DNA of 64,000 nt from Brachionus rotundiformis (taxonomy: Eukaryota; Rotifera; Eurotatoria; Ploima; Brachionidae). The stretch lies in the NCBI GenBank assembly GCA_016802295.1, contig JAESIW010000180.1, positions 4,509,975-4,573,974 on the forward strand. Direction: 5' to 3'. The position numbers and the translations under genes were made by a program. Below are positions 37,238 to 49,378 of the stretch, piece by piece; the stretch's first letter is position 1; every line of letters begins with the position of its first letter. Under the pieces are notes generated by a model, which searched no databases, was not told the DNA's origin, and saw only the letters and a program-made list of their open reading frames with translations.

Positions 37238-37599
37238 AAGTTTTATTTTAACAAAGACTGGTTAAAAAATTAAAATTTTTATCCAATTTTATTTTCATTT
37301 TTAGTCAGTTGTAGAGCATTTTAAATTACATTCTAAAATAAAAAAGAATCAAAAATTATTTTTTTTATTCAGAAATTCTTTCAAATTTCAATTTTTATAC
37401 AACTGAGTATTGAAGACTATTCCAGCCGGTACAAGTCATTTTTTGAATAAAAAAACTGTTATTAATATTATTATGTAATTTATAGAATTTTTTAAAAAAA
37501 TATAAAGCATGTCAAAATTGTGATTATTTAATAAAATTAATACATCTTGATAAATCTCATGTAATTAATCAAAACAAACAAAGAATGTAAAAATCAATG

Positions 37600-38100
37600 G
37601 AAATTATTGATCTAATAACATTTGAGCTAGCATAGGGTAACAATATTGACTTGGTATACACTGATTTTTCGAAAGCATTTGACAAGGTGAGTCGTCAAAG
37701 TTATATAAAAAGTTGGAATATACTTTGGCATCACTAGAAATTTCCTCAATTTGAAATTTCTCAATTTGTAGATGGTTTGGCATTAACTTTTTTGGAATTT
37801 TTCTGAACTTATTAACAGAGAGATCCAGGAGTCATAGTAAAAAGCGACACGGCCTAGAATGGTAACTAGAATGGTAAATGGAAACTCGAAGCATTAATGG
37901 TTTTGGCAATGTGAATTTTAAATTGAAATAACTTTTCTGTCTAAAAGTCATTCTGCAAGTGTATTTGCTGATACTAAGTATGTATAATCCAAAATTTGTC
38001 TCTACAATAATTATGCAATATAATTTTGATGGTTTGACATGAAGTAGTGAATTTTTTGTAACAGCTGATAAATTTTGTTGAATGACTTTTACATACTAAA
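37600..38100 (+). mobile_element. LINE reverse-transcriptase fragment
   Basis: The block GNNIDLVYTDFSKAFDKVS (about 37636-37692) is the first catalytic-Asp motif of non-LTR reverse transcriptases (DLVYTDFSKAFDKV). Beyond it the sequence is heavily decayed, with only short RT-like pieces. The interspersed repeat at 38110-38251 follows but in the opposite orientation, so the two are not one collinear element. Confidence 0.7.
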
Positions 38101-38109
38101 AAAAAGCTT

Positions 38110-38251
38110 TATTATTATAAAGAAGCTACAGCAAGACTAGCTTGCGGAGGCGGCCTACATGAGAGGTCGCCTATGGTAGCTCGTTGCACATAATGAGATA
38201 AAACACTGATAAAAATATACAATAAGAATTTTAGGGTTAAAAGAGTTGTTG
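38110..38251 (-). repeat. Interspersed repeat copy B
   Basis: Reverse complement of the repeat at 21207-21349, about two mismatches across some 140 bp, with a short ATTATTAT stub where the other copy has its longer (AAT)n tail. It lies about 900 bp downstream of MTHFD1. Confidence 0.85.
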
Positions 38252-38479
38252 GCTTTAGTAAAGATTTAGGAATTTAAGAAAAGGAAAGATTAATCAAGCT
38301 AGAATTGTCAGACTTGCACACAAGACGATGTTTAAAATCAAAAAATTCATAAGGTAATATTTCAAAGTTTCCACTTGGTATTTTTTCATTATTGGAATTT
38401 TTATTTTTGTATAAGCCTTAATTTTATCATTTAATTTAAAAAAAAAGAAGAAGTTATTAGATTATACCGTAAGATTTAG

Positions 38480-38812
38480 TTTTTAAAAATATTCACAACT
38501 GATCCTCTGAAGATATTAAATTTCGCCGCGAAATTTTTGGCAAAAATTTGCCTTCCAGAATATTTATTGGTCAATCGTTTTACATTGTGTTTGTTGATTT
38601 GTGTTGCTGCTGACCAAGGTCGTCAGTTGATTTTCTCAAAGCCATTTTTCATTCAGCTTTAAAATTTTTTACTCAACGAACCAACGAGAAAATATTCGTT
38701 GCGAAACTTTACCACAAAGCATTTGAAAAATTTCACTACTAGGCTTATTTTTTTGATGATGTTGAAAAACAAGTTCACGTAAAGCTTTCTGCTTTTCTTT
38801 GGTCGTCCCTTT
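38480..38812 (-). mobile_element. Tc1/mariner-like transposase remnant (helix-turn-helix region)
   Basis: The minus strand encodes TTKEKQKALRELVFQHHQKN, then KPSSEIFQMLCGKVSQRIFS and RWFVE before a stop (about 38806-38670). In a shifted frame comes NRLTNKYSGRQIFAKNF and FNIFRGSV. Two consecutive helix-turn-helix-like units, the second with a (K/R)LTNKYSGRQI start, match the bipartite DNA-binding region of Tc1-like transposases. No DDE catalytic domain or terminal repeat was found. Confidence 0.55.
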
Positions 38813-41800
38813 TTAATTATTTGATATTTTATATTTTAACTTATAATAAATAATTTTTAAGATAATTTCAAGAAGTATCAAAAGTTTTCAGTCAATTAAA
38901 TATTTAGCAAAACTTAATTAATTAAGGAAATAATTTTTTTAGTATTTTTAAATTCATTTTTTTTCATCAATTAATTGTGCAACTGTCAAGTAACATATAT
39001 CATATTGTAGCTAAGTCTCTCAGCTATTTAATGATATACTTTTTTAATACATTTTTATTTAAATTGAAGAAATATCTACCTAAGAAATGGTTCATAGCCT
39101 ATATGAAAAAAATTTGGTTTTTCATAAGTGCTTAAAATCAAACTTGTATTTAAAAAAGTCACTCATTTTATGGCTTCTATTTTAGGTAATATGTGTATAA
39201 AATTTTAGACAGCTATTTTGTGATCAAAAGATATTAGAATAAAACCATCATTTTAATGAATTTTTTCTTATTCGAAAAATCATAATTTTTTTCTAATTAA
39301 AGTTTCGGACAAACTTTGAAAAAATTACCAAAAAGTGTTGTTGCTGCTCCAAATTTGAATAGTTTGATGAATGGATGCTAATTAATTACAAAGCGACTGC
39401 TACGGCTCAATAGAAATTTGCTTGAGTTGACATTGTATCAAATAGATCTAAACTCCTATTAGATAAATTTCTGCTAAAACAAGGAGATCACCAGCAACTT
39501 TTAGAACATTTAGATGACTATCTTCCAAATATCTTTTAAAACTATCCAAATACAGCTCTTTGAAACAAGAAGTACAACGCTTTGTATGAAAATTTCAAAT
39601 TAACAGTCGTTCAGTAAAACAAAAAACTTAACTTTTTTTTTATTTATTTATTGATTTAAGTCTCATAGGCAAAGTTTTAAAAGTTTTTTGAAGTTTCCTC
39701 TAATTGTAAAATAAGCTTTTCACCAACTTAAAAATCTAAATTATGCAAATTTTCCAAAAAATTATATAAAAAAATCTACTTTTAATAGGTTATTTAATAT
39801 CTTTAAAAAAATAAAATAAATATTTAGAATTTTCTAATTCGTTTTTGATTTCATAGATTATCCATTTGACCGAATCTACTAGACCACGATTTTTTTACAC
39901 CAAAAATGTTAACTCTTTACTTTTTAAATCTCAAAGTTAATTTATTTTATCTTAGATTATCTAGTTATTGTTATAATTCATTGACATCGGTTCTAATATG
40001 TATAAATACAAGAATTTTTAAGTCTTTATGAGGGTAGATTTGTATACAAAAATTTATTGTATTTCTAATTGATATAATAGGAAAATAAGAGATATTATTC
40101 TTAAATAAAAGTTTTTCACTGATTTTTAAATTTTAAATTTGATGAAGAAATATATTTTATGTTGAGCGAACCATGTTAAAACTATTACCAAACATTAAAC
40201 ACAATAAAACCACTATAAACTATAAATTTTTGGCAGATTTGTATTAAAATAAGCTATTGCAATTGATCACATAATTAAAAAATATTTTGTACATATTTTA
40301 ATATTAATTTTGATCATTTGAGTTTTATCATAAGCATAAATTTTAAATATAATTTATATTTTACCTAGAAATTTACGCAAATAATCTACAAAAGTAAGAT
40401 CAAAACAATGAAAAATAAATAAACAGCGCAAGAAACATAAAAAAGGTTCTCTATTAATTCTAAATTCTCAATCATAATTAATAATAACTCACTAAAATAA
40501 ATTACAATTTGAAATTTTAATTTAAATTTTCTTAATTAGAGCTAAAATCAGCATTTATCTGAAATAAAATAATTAGATACTAACAAAGTATTTGTTTACA
40601 CAATTATAAATTTAGATTTTTAAAGCTTCGCATATTATTTAATGTTTATCAGAACCCTATTGCCAAGTTTAGACTATACGTTTATATTCTTCGATCAAGA
40701 AGCGTACATAATTCAAAAAACGATTAAGTTTTATTATTTTTGAATAAAAATCCAACACAAGTTAGTCAAATCAAGTGGAAAAAACTAATAGCTGAACCAC
40801 AATTAGTCGATCAATTTATCTGTTAATAATGGCTTAAAGGCTTAACTTATCTATTTGGGCACATTTTGCTAAAAAATTCACTAAGTATAAACATTAAGTA
40901 ATTTTAATCGAGTAATAAACTTTATAGTTTTCGAAAGGCGTAAATAAGTCGATAAATTTCAAACTGTTTTGACCACTCAAGAGCTTTTCATATAGAGATA
41001 ATTTGCTTATCAAATTAAATGCTGGTTAAACAAAAACTTACTAAAAATAGGCTTTGCTCTAGATAAAAAATCAATGCCTGATTCAATTTAATAATCAAAT
41101 ATAAATAATAATTAGTTATTAACGAGGACATATTGGAGAAAAATATTATAACCCCAAAAGGTGTATTGTTTTTATTCAAATAAATTAGAGCAAAGTTTTG
41201 ACTCGAAAAAAATCTAAAAAAAAGCTTGATTTGAGTTAAATTTGGTCAAAATCCTCATTAAACCAATCGTCTGTATTTGCTTATTCTCTTTCTAAGAAAA
41301 AATTATATTTTTCTCTAATCAAAACCAGTTTAGTAGATTTAAATGTTTTTCTTTTAATTTCAATATTTTTATAGCATGATTCAGCAAAATTTTAATTTCT
41401 ACACAACTCTGAAATTTTGATTAACCATAATTATGGCATTATTCAGCAAAAAGTGAATGCCAATACTTTAATCGAAATAATAATGATGGCTTTATGAATT
41501 GGTTCTTTAATCTCTGTTGTTTGATTTTATAAAATCTTGATATGACCAGAATTGACAGAAGTTTGAGGGTCGATTTTAATAACAATTTTGGTGAACTAAA
41601 ATAAGCAAAAAAATAAATCTTTTTATAAAAATTGTTAAAATGGTTTGAAACTGGCGACATTTTTGTCCAAAATTTTCTAAAATTCAAATATTTATTAAAT
41701 AAAATCCGAACAAAAGCAGAAATTTTATATACAAATTTAACACAAAAAGTTTAAAATAAAAGAGAGCCAATTTATATAATTTTAATTTTGAAATTTAATT

Positions 41801-41850
41801 TTACAAAAAAAATATTAAAAATAAAAAAATAATTATACAATTTTTGCATA
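38813..41850. other. AT-rich region downstream of Vsx
   Basis: No gene or repeat could be supported. A slightly less AT-rich patch at 39340-39600 has short broken frames with no recognisable motif. Confidence 0.5.
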
Positions 41851-43412
41851 TTAGCAAGCTTCTTTGGAATCATTTTTGACCTTTTTCTCTTGATTATGCC
41901 TTTGTTTTTTAATTTTGGCGCATTTTGGCTGTTCTTCGCCAAACTGGCACCTAATCTCGTCCATTTTGTCGCACACAAACGCCTCGTTTGTGTTCTCACA
42001 CGAACTAAAGCTCTCGTTTTTCCTAATATGCTCTGCGGCTTCGAGAGACTTTCTGTGCATGCCGAGGAGCCAAGGTGCACACGAGCCGTCTATGCCGGAC
42101 TCTGCCGACTTGACTATGGTGTCCGGAAGCGGCAAACTATGCCGCACCATAGCTCCGTAGAGACCGTATTCGGCCATCACCGTCGCTCTGCCCCATGTTT
42201 TCTCTGTTTTTCTCCACTTTGCTCGCCGATTCTGGAACCATACCTGATATTAAGAAAAATAAAATAATATAAACAACTGCGTGAAATATTTTAATTGGTT
42301 TAGTGTTTGGTAAAATTACTTGTATTCTATCTTCAGATAGATCAGTCTTAACAGCGAGCAGCTCCCTGGCGTACACATCGGGATAATGAGCGTCTTTGAA
42401 GGCTTTTTCGAGCTCCTCAATTTGCTGACTAGAAAATATGGTCCTATTTAACAAAAAAAAAGTTAATAAATAAATAAAGACAAATCTTGTTCTAACTCAT
42501 GTTCAAACACCCAAAGGACCAATATTAATCAGCCACAAAAACAAAAAATTTAAAATTATTTTTTTTGATAATTTTTTTTTAAATTAAAATTAATTAATAA
42601 AAACAAAACAAAAAAAAGAATTTTTCTTTTATTCTTTCTTGGTCTATGTCTCATTTCGTGATATTTATATTGTTTATAAAAATAAAATTCCCTTAATAAC
42701 CAAAGTCATAGAAAAGTCTATTGATTTTTACCTGTGTCTTCGTTTCTTCTTTCGCTTCTTGCTCTCTTTGCCATTGGTGCCCGTGTTGCCTTCAGCTCTA
42801 TCCTCGGAGGCGTTCTCTTCGTCTTAATTAACAAATTAATTAAAACCTAAGACACAAATTAGATTAGCATGTACCTAGACTATCGTTGGGGTTATCGTCC
42901 TCGGAATGGACACTGGCACTTGTGTTGTGCGCTTTGGTGACACCAGTTTGGTCCAAATTTGGAAAATTGCTCATAAAATTGGTGCGAGTGAAGTAGGCGC
43001 CGTAGGCAGCGGCGTATGCAGCGGCCTCGTTGGCGCGGCTTAGCAAATTTTTCTCGTCCGCGTGTTCGGGCGCCGAGTGCAGCTGCTCGGCAGGCGATTC
43101 GAGCGAGTTGAGGCTCGAGTTGTTGGACACTTGGGTCTCGGCGGGCGAGAGCGTCGGTATGTTGAGGAAGAAAGGACTAAAGTTTTGGCCATTGTGGCCA
43201 GTCTGGGCATTGAGGCCGAGAATTTCCTGGATAGCGAAGTTGGATCGTGGCGGCTGACCGGCCTGGGGCATGCTCTGGCCCTGGTAGCCGGCCGGGTAGT
43301 AGGACGGCGCGCTCGGGTAGTGGCCCGGCGCGAACTGATTGAACAGCAGTCGCGGGCTGCTTGCCGAGCCTGCCGCCGCGGCGTACGTCATGTGCAAGTG
43401 GGCCAGACTCAT
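41851..43412 (-). CDS. VSX: Visual system homeobox protein (Vsx/Chx10 type, paired-like with CVC domain)
   Basis: Four exons in phase: 42875-43412, 42732-42822, 42320-42443 and 41851-42243, giving 381 residues. FAIQEILGL (59-67) is the octapeptide/EH1-like repressor motif of the family. KESKKRKKRRHR is a basic nuclear signal leading into the homeodomain (about 203-262), with RTIFSSQQIEELEKAF and WFQNRRAKWRK spanning the exon 3/4 junction at codon 251. Directly after it comes the CVC domain (AEYGLYGAMVRHSLPLP, then SCAPWLLGMHRKSLEAAE), which is diagnostic for Vsx1/Vsx2/Chx10/ceh-10. The protein should bind TAATT-type DNA sites in the nucleus and act in eye or neuron specification. Exon 1 is far richer in G+C than the surroundings. 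Further in-frame start sites upstream of 43412 were not found. Confidence 0.95.
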
Positions 43413-43699
43413 TTCGCGCTTCTAAGGAACAAATCTTGAGAAAATTTACCAAATGATATCAAGAAATATAAAATACAATAACAACCACAACAACAAAAAT
43501 AAGAAAAAATATATATAATTTTTATATTAGTTAGTTTTTATTTTACTGTTAAAAATAATTTTTTGATTAGCTAAATTAATAATTATCGATTTTGGTAAGA
43601 AATTTTTTTATTGGATCGAAAGGAATTTTAGGCTCTACAATCCTTCCAATTAGATTCTATCACGCAAAATAAAAAATACCCTACAGATCGAGTTTTATT

Positions 43700-44450
43700 T
43701 CTAATTTAGGCCTTATACCTATGCAATTAGAGCTAGTCGTGAACAATTCAATGTGTGATATATATATGTGTGTATTGGCTGATGTAGAGAGATACGTAGT
43801 TACGCAAGCATGTAGTCAATTGGGCCGGATGGCAAATGTCGAGGCGTACTTTGCCGTTCAGGCCCGATTAACTACGAACATATTTTTTGGTTCGAGAGTA
43901 TTTGGCTCATCAAATTACGAGTTGTTTATTAAGAAATTTGTTGCAGTAATCAGACCCCCGACCACCAGCTCTAATTGAGTTGGCACTTGTAAAAATATTA
44001 TCTTGTTCGTAAACAGAACAAACTTCCAAATAATAAACATATTTAGTTGAGCTCAATGTTTATTTTGATTATGAGTCCTATTGACAAAACTGGTTTTCTA
44101 AAGGCTTCTCAGATTTTATTTGTTTACCTACGAAGCAAACATGTTAAGGTATTTATTGGTAAATGCGCCACAGGGCGTTCTAATTAAAGTTTCCCTAACA
44201 TTTTGGTGAATTATCACGTCAAAACCAGCCGGGTTGAAATTGGTAATTAAATTAGATTAAATTGGAGTACGAGGATACGCGTGCTCAATGCTCTAATTTA
44301 CCCAATTCACCATTTTAACAAAGCCAATTAAATTAATTAAGCTAGCTGGCTGATTCCGAGGCTCTGAATACTGCAAGCCATTGACCGAGAAACCGTTCGG
44401 CTCTCTCAGCTCCGAGTCAATTGAATAGAAATTTTTGCCCCTTTTAAGTA
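43700..44450. promoter_or_regulatory. Less AT-rich non-coding block upstream of Vsx, candidate cis-regulatory region
   Basis: Starting about 290 bp upstream of the Vsx ATG, this block has visibly mixed base composition against poly-A/T flanks. It contains several homeodomain-core words (CTAATTAAAG near 44200, CCAATTAAATTAATTAAGC near 44323, TCTAATTGAG near 43971). A short plus frame at 43721-43978 has no motif. Its position next to a developmental regulator suggests an enhancer or promoter; this is inference. Confidence 0.35.
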
Positions 44451-45239
44451 AGCCTAAAATGAGCCACATTTTTCACTACATGGTAATTTATTGTGAATTA
44501 CCATGCACTTTTTTTTCTTCATTAATCAAGTTGATCAAGTATTGATAAAATACTTTGAACAGATAGCTTAAATCTAGAAAATTTACCGATTTAGTGTTGA
44601 TTTAAGGAATTTTCAAATTTATCTCAATTACGAACAAGGTAAATATTTGAATTTAAAATCAAAGTTCGATACTCATTATCTTTTATTAATACAAGTTGAT
44701 TAAAGAAAAAAGATTAAGAATGATTTGAATGCATAACTCTTAAAATTTCTATCTAAAATTAATATTTGAAATTTTTTGTAAGTGATTTTATTTCGCCAGA
44801 GCTTGATGTACTCAATAATATGTCATTAAATATTAATTAATATTATTTTTTTATTCTGGAATTTAGTCTAGGTAAGACCATAATATGTCCAAAAATACTG
44901 AGTCTATGACAATTTTTTTTAAAATTTATACTATCGAAAAAACCTAAAGCCAAAAATACAGTTATGATATTGCACTTAAAAAAATGATTGTATAAATCAA
45001 TTCTTTATTTTTCTGTATCAAAACCTTATTAATAAAATATAAAGATATTCTGGTCTTCAGCAAAATGTAATATTCAAAATTTTTATCTCAAATTTCATGA
45101 TCATTTGTGTTAATTAGATTTTTTAGCTGAGAATAATTTCTTGGAAAGAAAACCTACCGTTTGGTTGATTTAATATTAAAAAATAACCAAAAATTTTAAA
45201 TATTTAATGTTTTTTACTCAAGTTCAGTTTTTTAATTTA

Positions 45240-45451
45240 AAATGCCAATATTGCCGTAACTTAAGTGCCTTCCGCTGTCATTCAGAATATCCGAATGGCG
45301 CACAGTACCGTAAAACGTACTTACGCCTTGGTCATAAGACTCACAGCTATAAATACCAGCTGTCGCTGGTAAGTTCGGCAGCTCTCGAACTGTTTTTATC
45401 AACTATTCCTTAATAAAATCGGCTGACTCGTGGTTACCTTCCGGTCAGCCA
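45240..45451. other. Multi-hairpin GC-richer segment (candidate structured RNA)
   Basis: Within AT-rich sequence this block holds successive perfect stems: CGTAA/TTACG near 45309-45324; ACCAGC (45355-45360) with GCTGGT (45365-45370) over TGTC; AGTTCG (45372-45377) with CGAACT (45386-45391) over an 8-nt loop; GGCTGAC (45421-45427) with GTCAGCC (45444-45450). The second and third stems repeat the architecture at 4122-4171. An overlapping 68-residue plus frame (45207-45413) has no protein features. No tRNA A/B boxes or known ribozyme core were seen. Confidence 0.45.
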
Positions 45452-46469
45452 GACTTTAAATCTAAAATTAATTCGTTCTTTAGAAAAGTTTCGAAAAATA
45501 TAAATTAAAAAGGTAAAAATGTTTTTCCATAGATAAAAATTATTGCATAATTATCAAAGTTATTTATGATTGTTTTAATTTCAAATTTTTGTTTCAGCAA
45601 AATAATAAATTGATTGTGTTTCATGCTGAATATTTTTTTAAGTTTTATTAAGAATTTAAAAAAAAGTCATTACCTCAAAACCAATTTCACTAATGAACTT
45701 TAATTCTCACAATACCAAATTAGTTTTAGATTTCGACCCGATTCTCCTAAATGATTAAGTCAGCAACTGCTTTAGAAATATTTTTTATTGATTTTTAAGT
45801 TTTGAATGAAATAAAAATATGTATTACAATTTTTAATTAAATAATAGACTTAAGTACATGTACCACAGGTTGTATTTCACAAAAACGAGCACAAATCAGC
45901 AAGTATATTACAAGATAGAGTAAGCTTGAAGAAGCATGTGGAGATTATTATCTTTAAATGAAAAATAAATTGGCAACAAAACTTATTTAGAAAGCTTATT
46001 TGAATTTTTAGACTTTAAGTGCTTTAAAAATATAATTTGACATGCGATTTAGAAATTGAAAAATTGATTTTAATTCTGATAAAATTGTCGTATTAAACAA
46101 GCGACACAAGCTAACATTTTAAAATTTGAGAAGCATTTCGTGTCAGATTATAACTTAATTTAGGAAAAAAGAATCTTAATTTAATCTCTTAATTAGTCAA
46201 AATCAAATTTACGAAGTGTTCTGAATAAATTTTTGAATAATTTCTTTATTAAATTTAATAATCTAGGTAATTGAAAAATAAAGTAAAAAAGTTCAGAAGG
46301 GATTTAGCTCTTTTTGCGAACTTGGTTACTAACCAAGGTATTTTATTAATGTTTTTAATATTCATTGCGAAAAATCATGTTAATCGATCTTGTTCTACAG
46401 AGGAAATTTGTTAATAAAGAGAACCTTATCCCATGATCAGAAAATGGTTTATAAATAATAATTAAAATA

Positions 46470-46666
46470 TAAATAATTAAAGAAATTAAGAGTTAATCAG
46501 TCTTTAGGCATGAATAATAGTCAATCGATTAACTTCGAAATTGGCTTTAAAATATACATAATAAAAATCGTGTATTTCCTAATTTATTTTGATAAAACTG
46601 ATCATCCATCCACAAGTCTACCAAATGTTTTTCTAAATACTAAATATATGGTTTTGCAAGCAACTT
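46470..46666 (+). repeat. Left arm of long inverted repeat around fucosyltransferase copy 1
   Basis: From GAGTTAATCAGTC through GGTTTTGCAAGCAACTT this segment is the near-perfect reverse complement of 49379-49580. The main visible difference is an extra 8-bp TAGTATTT unit in the right arm. Outer ends fade near 46470. The arms face each other across about 2.7 kb. Confidence 0.85.
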
Positions 46667-47284
46667 AATTGTATTTGGAAAAAAATTATTTTGATGCTAT
46701 TGACTGTAGTTCTACGACTTCAATACCATTAATTGATTTTGTATTTATTGGGAGGAAGTGTGGCCTAATTGATTCGATTAATTTTTGTGTCTCATAAGTT
46801 AATCTTCTTGAATTATACACAATAAAAAATTGAGAAATTTTCAAAAATTTGTTATAGTGGTCATATTTTACTAAATAAAGATTTTATAGATAAAATATAA
46901 TCTTGAATTTTTGGGGATAGACTTATTACTAACTAAAACATTATATATTTTACATGCTTTTTGATGACACAATGATTTTAAAAACTGATTTATAATCCTT
47001 ATTTAATAAAAAAGATCGTAAATCATTCAATTAATTTTTTTGATGAGTTAAATATTAAATCAAACATACATACATAATTTTTTTTGTAAAATTTTTTGTT
47101 ATGTAAAATGAAAAATCAAATAAGAGATTTTTGTAACTAAAATATCTTTTACTTCAATAGAGAGTATTTAACAAATTTTATAAAAATAATTCAATGTTAA
47201 AAAGAATTCAAATATTAGTTAAAAAAATTTCGGATATTCAAATAAAAGAGTATCAATAAAAGCAGAGTAAATATTTGAAAAAAA

Positions 47285-48842
47285 TCAAAAAAATACTATG
47301 TCGCCTAGCTTGGAATATTTGATCCAAGTTAAATTTTTCCATGGTGAAAAGTAGCTTTGTTGGTTATTGTGTGTTAATTTTAAATGCTTATGCTCTTTCG
47401 AGTAAACATATAGTTCTTTNNNNNNNNNNNNNNNNNNNNNNNNNNNNNNNNNNNNNNNNNNNNNNNNNNNNNNNNNNNNNNNNNNNNNNNNNNNNNNNNN
47501 NNNNNNNNNNNNNNNNNNNNNNNNNNNNNNNNNNNNNNNNNNNNNNNNNNNNNNNNNNNNNNNNNNNNNNNNNNNNNNNNNNNNNNNNNNNNNNNNNNNN
47601 NNNNNNNNNNNNNNNNNNNNNNNNNNNNNNNNNNNNNNNNNNNNNNNNNNNNNNNNNNNNNNNNNNNNNNNNNNNNNNNNNNNNNNNNNNNNNNNNNNNN
47701 NNNNNNNNNNNNNNNNNNNNNNNNNNNNNNNNNNNNNNNNNNNNNNNNNNNNNNNNNNNNNNNNNNNNNNNNNNNNNNNNNNNNNNNNNNNNNNNNNNNN
47801 NNNNNNNTTTTAAATGCTTATGCTCTTTTGAGTAAACATAGAGTTCTTTAAAAGGATCAGGTCTGTTTAAAAGAGCCAAAAGTCCGTATCCAGAATGGCT
47901 AATAACTCCTACATCACAATTTTGCATCATGTGAAAATCAAATATGACAGACTCTAGGCCTCTGCATTCATTGTCACCTTGTTTGTCAATATGAAAACTT
48001 GAGTCTTTGTTGTATATGACTTCATTTTTAGGAAAATAACTCTGAGCCTCTTCCTTGACAGTCTCATAGTCGCTTGTGACAAAAATTTTGTATTTGCCAG
48101 AATCACTAGAATTCAAAAATTTTTCATTTATAAAGCGCCAATACTCTTTACGAGTATAATAATCTCTTCTTTCTTTTGAGTCCGGATCTCCTGTTCTAAT
48201 TTGGACACAAATCAATTTCGAAGAATTATTCGGCTTTAAACGTCTAAGATAAGAATCGAGATTTTTTTGAGATTCTTCATTTAGTTTAAAAAGTTGATTA
48301 TACCATTTGTTTAGTGAATAAACAGTATGAAATTGGCTCACGTTGTATCCTAAGCTTTCTATTTTCTTCTTTAATTTTTTGTTCTCTCGCAATACGTTTG
48401 CAAATTGGATACCGGCTTTCACTTTTATAAGCGTAATGTTCTTATGTTTTGTAAAAATGGAAATGTCTTTTTTAAATGTATCATAGTAGGAAAAACTCCA
48501 TCCAATATTGACTTCTTTGCTTATGACATTTTGTGGAACTTGTTCATGGTCCCAATTTACCTCATTAGGTTTTAGTATTTTCCTTAAGTCACAATTTCTG
48601 GTCATTTTAATTGTAAATTTTCGGTCTATGATCATTGAGATGGCATACGTTGACAAAATTCCTTTCAACCTGTCACCCCATCCTCCGCAAAGCTCACCTG
48701 ATTTTGTGCATTCAAACTGAATAAACCTCTCTATTATCTTTGGACTAGAGCCATAATTAAATATATTGTCTTGAAGATAGAGCAGACATACAAGAATTAA
48801 TATTATTGAAACATAAATTAGCTTTCTTTGAGTGTCAGACAT
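47285..48842 (-). CDS. Fucosyltransferase-like gene, copy 1, interrupted by an assembly gap
   Basis: Codons 1-345 (48842 to 47808) translate identically to copies 2 and 3; codons 332-376 appear again on the other side of the gap (47419 to 47285). A 42-nt stretch (14 codons) is therefore present on both sides with two synonymous differences (Leu CTA/CTC, Ser TCG/TCA), and the left piece has Gln where copies 2 and 3 have Leu (NNQQSYF versus NNQLSYF). The real locus is probably either an intact gene with a spurious gap or the ends of two different paralogues. Function and motifs are as for copy 2. The UTR flanks differ from copies 2/3 beyond about 47140 and 48857. Confidence 0.75.
47420..47807. 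other. Assembly gap (388 N)
   Basis: A run of N with the same 42-bp coding sequence on each flank. A frame read through this gap is meaningless. Confidence 1.
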
Positions 48843-49089
48843 AGCAAATTTTTATTTCAAATTAAAGTGATTTTGTTTAACAAGACTAGTTATTTTAGAA
48901 CAAGTCAAGCATCTCATATTTATTAAATAATGATTGGGTTTTAAATTATTGCCGAAAGAAAAATTTGTTTTACTTGAAATAAATTTATCTATTGTTTTCG
49001 GACTCTTAAATTATAAGACCAAACCAAAATTTCCCATGTGAGTTTTATTTTGCGTGAAAAGCATAAAATTATTTCTCTTCTAATCATGG

Positions 49090-49175
49090 TTCTTGTTGAA
49101 AGGTTAAAGGAAATTTTGTCAACTTATGCAATCTCAATGACCGTAGACCAGTATCACAAAAATTTAGATTTATGA
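49090..49175 (+). pseudogene. Antisense remnant of the fucosyltransferase-like gene
   Basis: The plus strand reads ERLKEILSTYAISMTVDQ, compared with DRLKGILSTYAISMIIDR at about residues 57-74 of the intact copies. Sequence before and after it has no match, so only about 25 codons survive. It lies head-to-head with copy 1 and inside the same inverted repeat, as expected if one half of an inverted duplication decayed. Confidence 0.75.
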
Positions 49176-49378
49176 TTAAGTTTTTTTATTTCTAAAAATT
49201 TTATTTTATTTTTTTCTTAGTTTTAAATTATTAATAATTTGTATTTTTCTTTTTAACTATAAAATTGGGTACAATGATATAATTATTATGGAACCCTAAA
49301 CTTAAAAAGTTAACTGGTAATACCAGATAGACAATTGTCTTATTTAACTTTTGTTTACATTTAATAAATAAATAAATG

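Noticed and set aside
43030..43439. Long plus-strand and alternate minus-strand frames opposite Vsx exon 1
   Set aside because: Shadows of the GC-richer Vsx coding sequence.
43721..43978. 85-residue plus-strand frame upstream of Vsx
   Set aside because: No motif or splice context; better explained as non-coding sequence of mixed composition.
45207..45413. 68-residue plus-strand open frame
   Set aside because: It overlaps the multi-hairpin island; codon content follows the stems and there is no protein motif.
47341..47835. Plus-strand frame running through the N gap
   Set aside because: The gap contains no sequence; the frame is an artefact.
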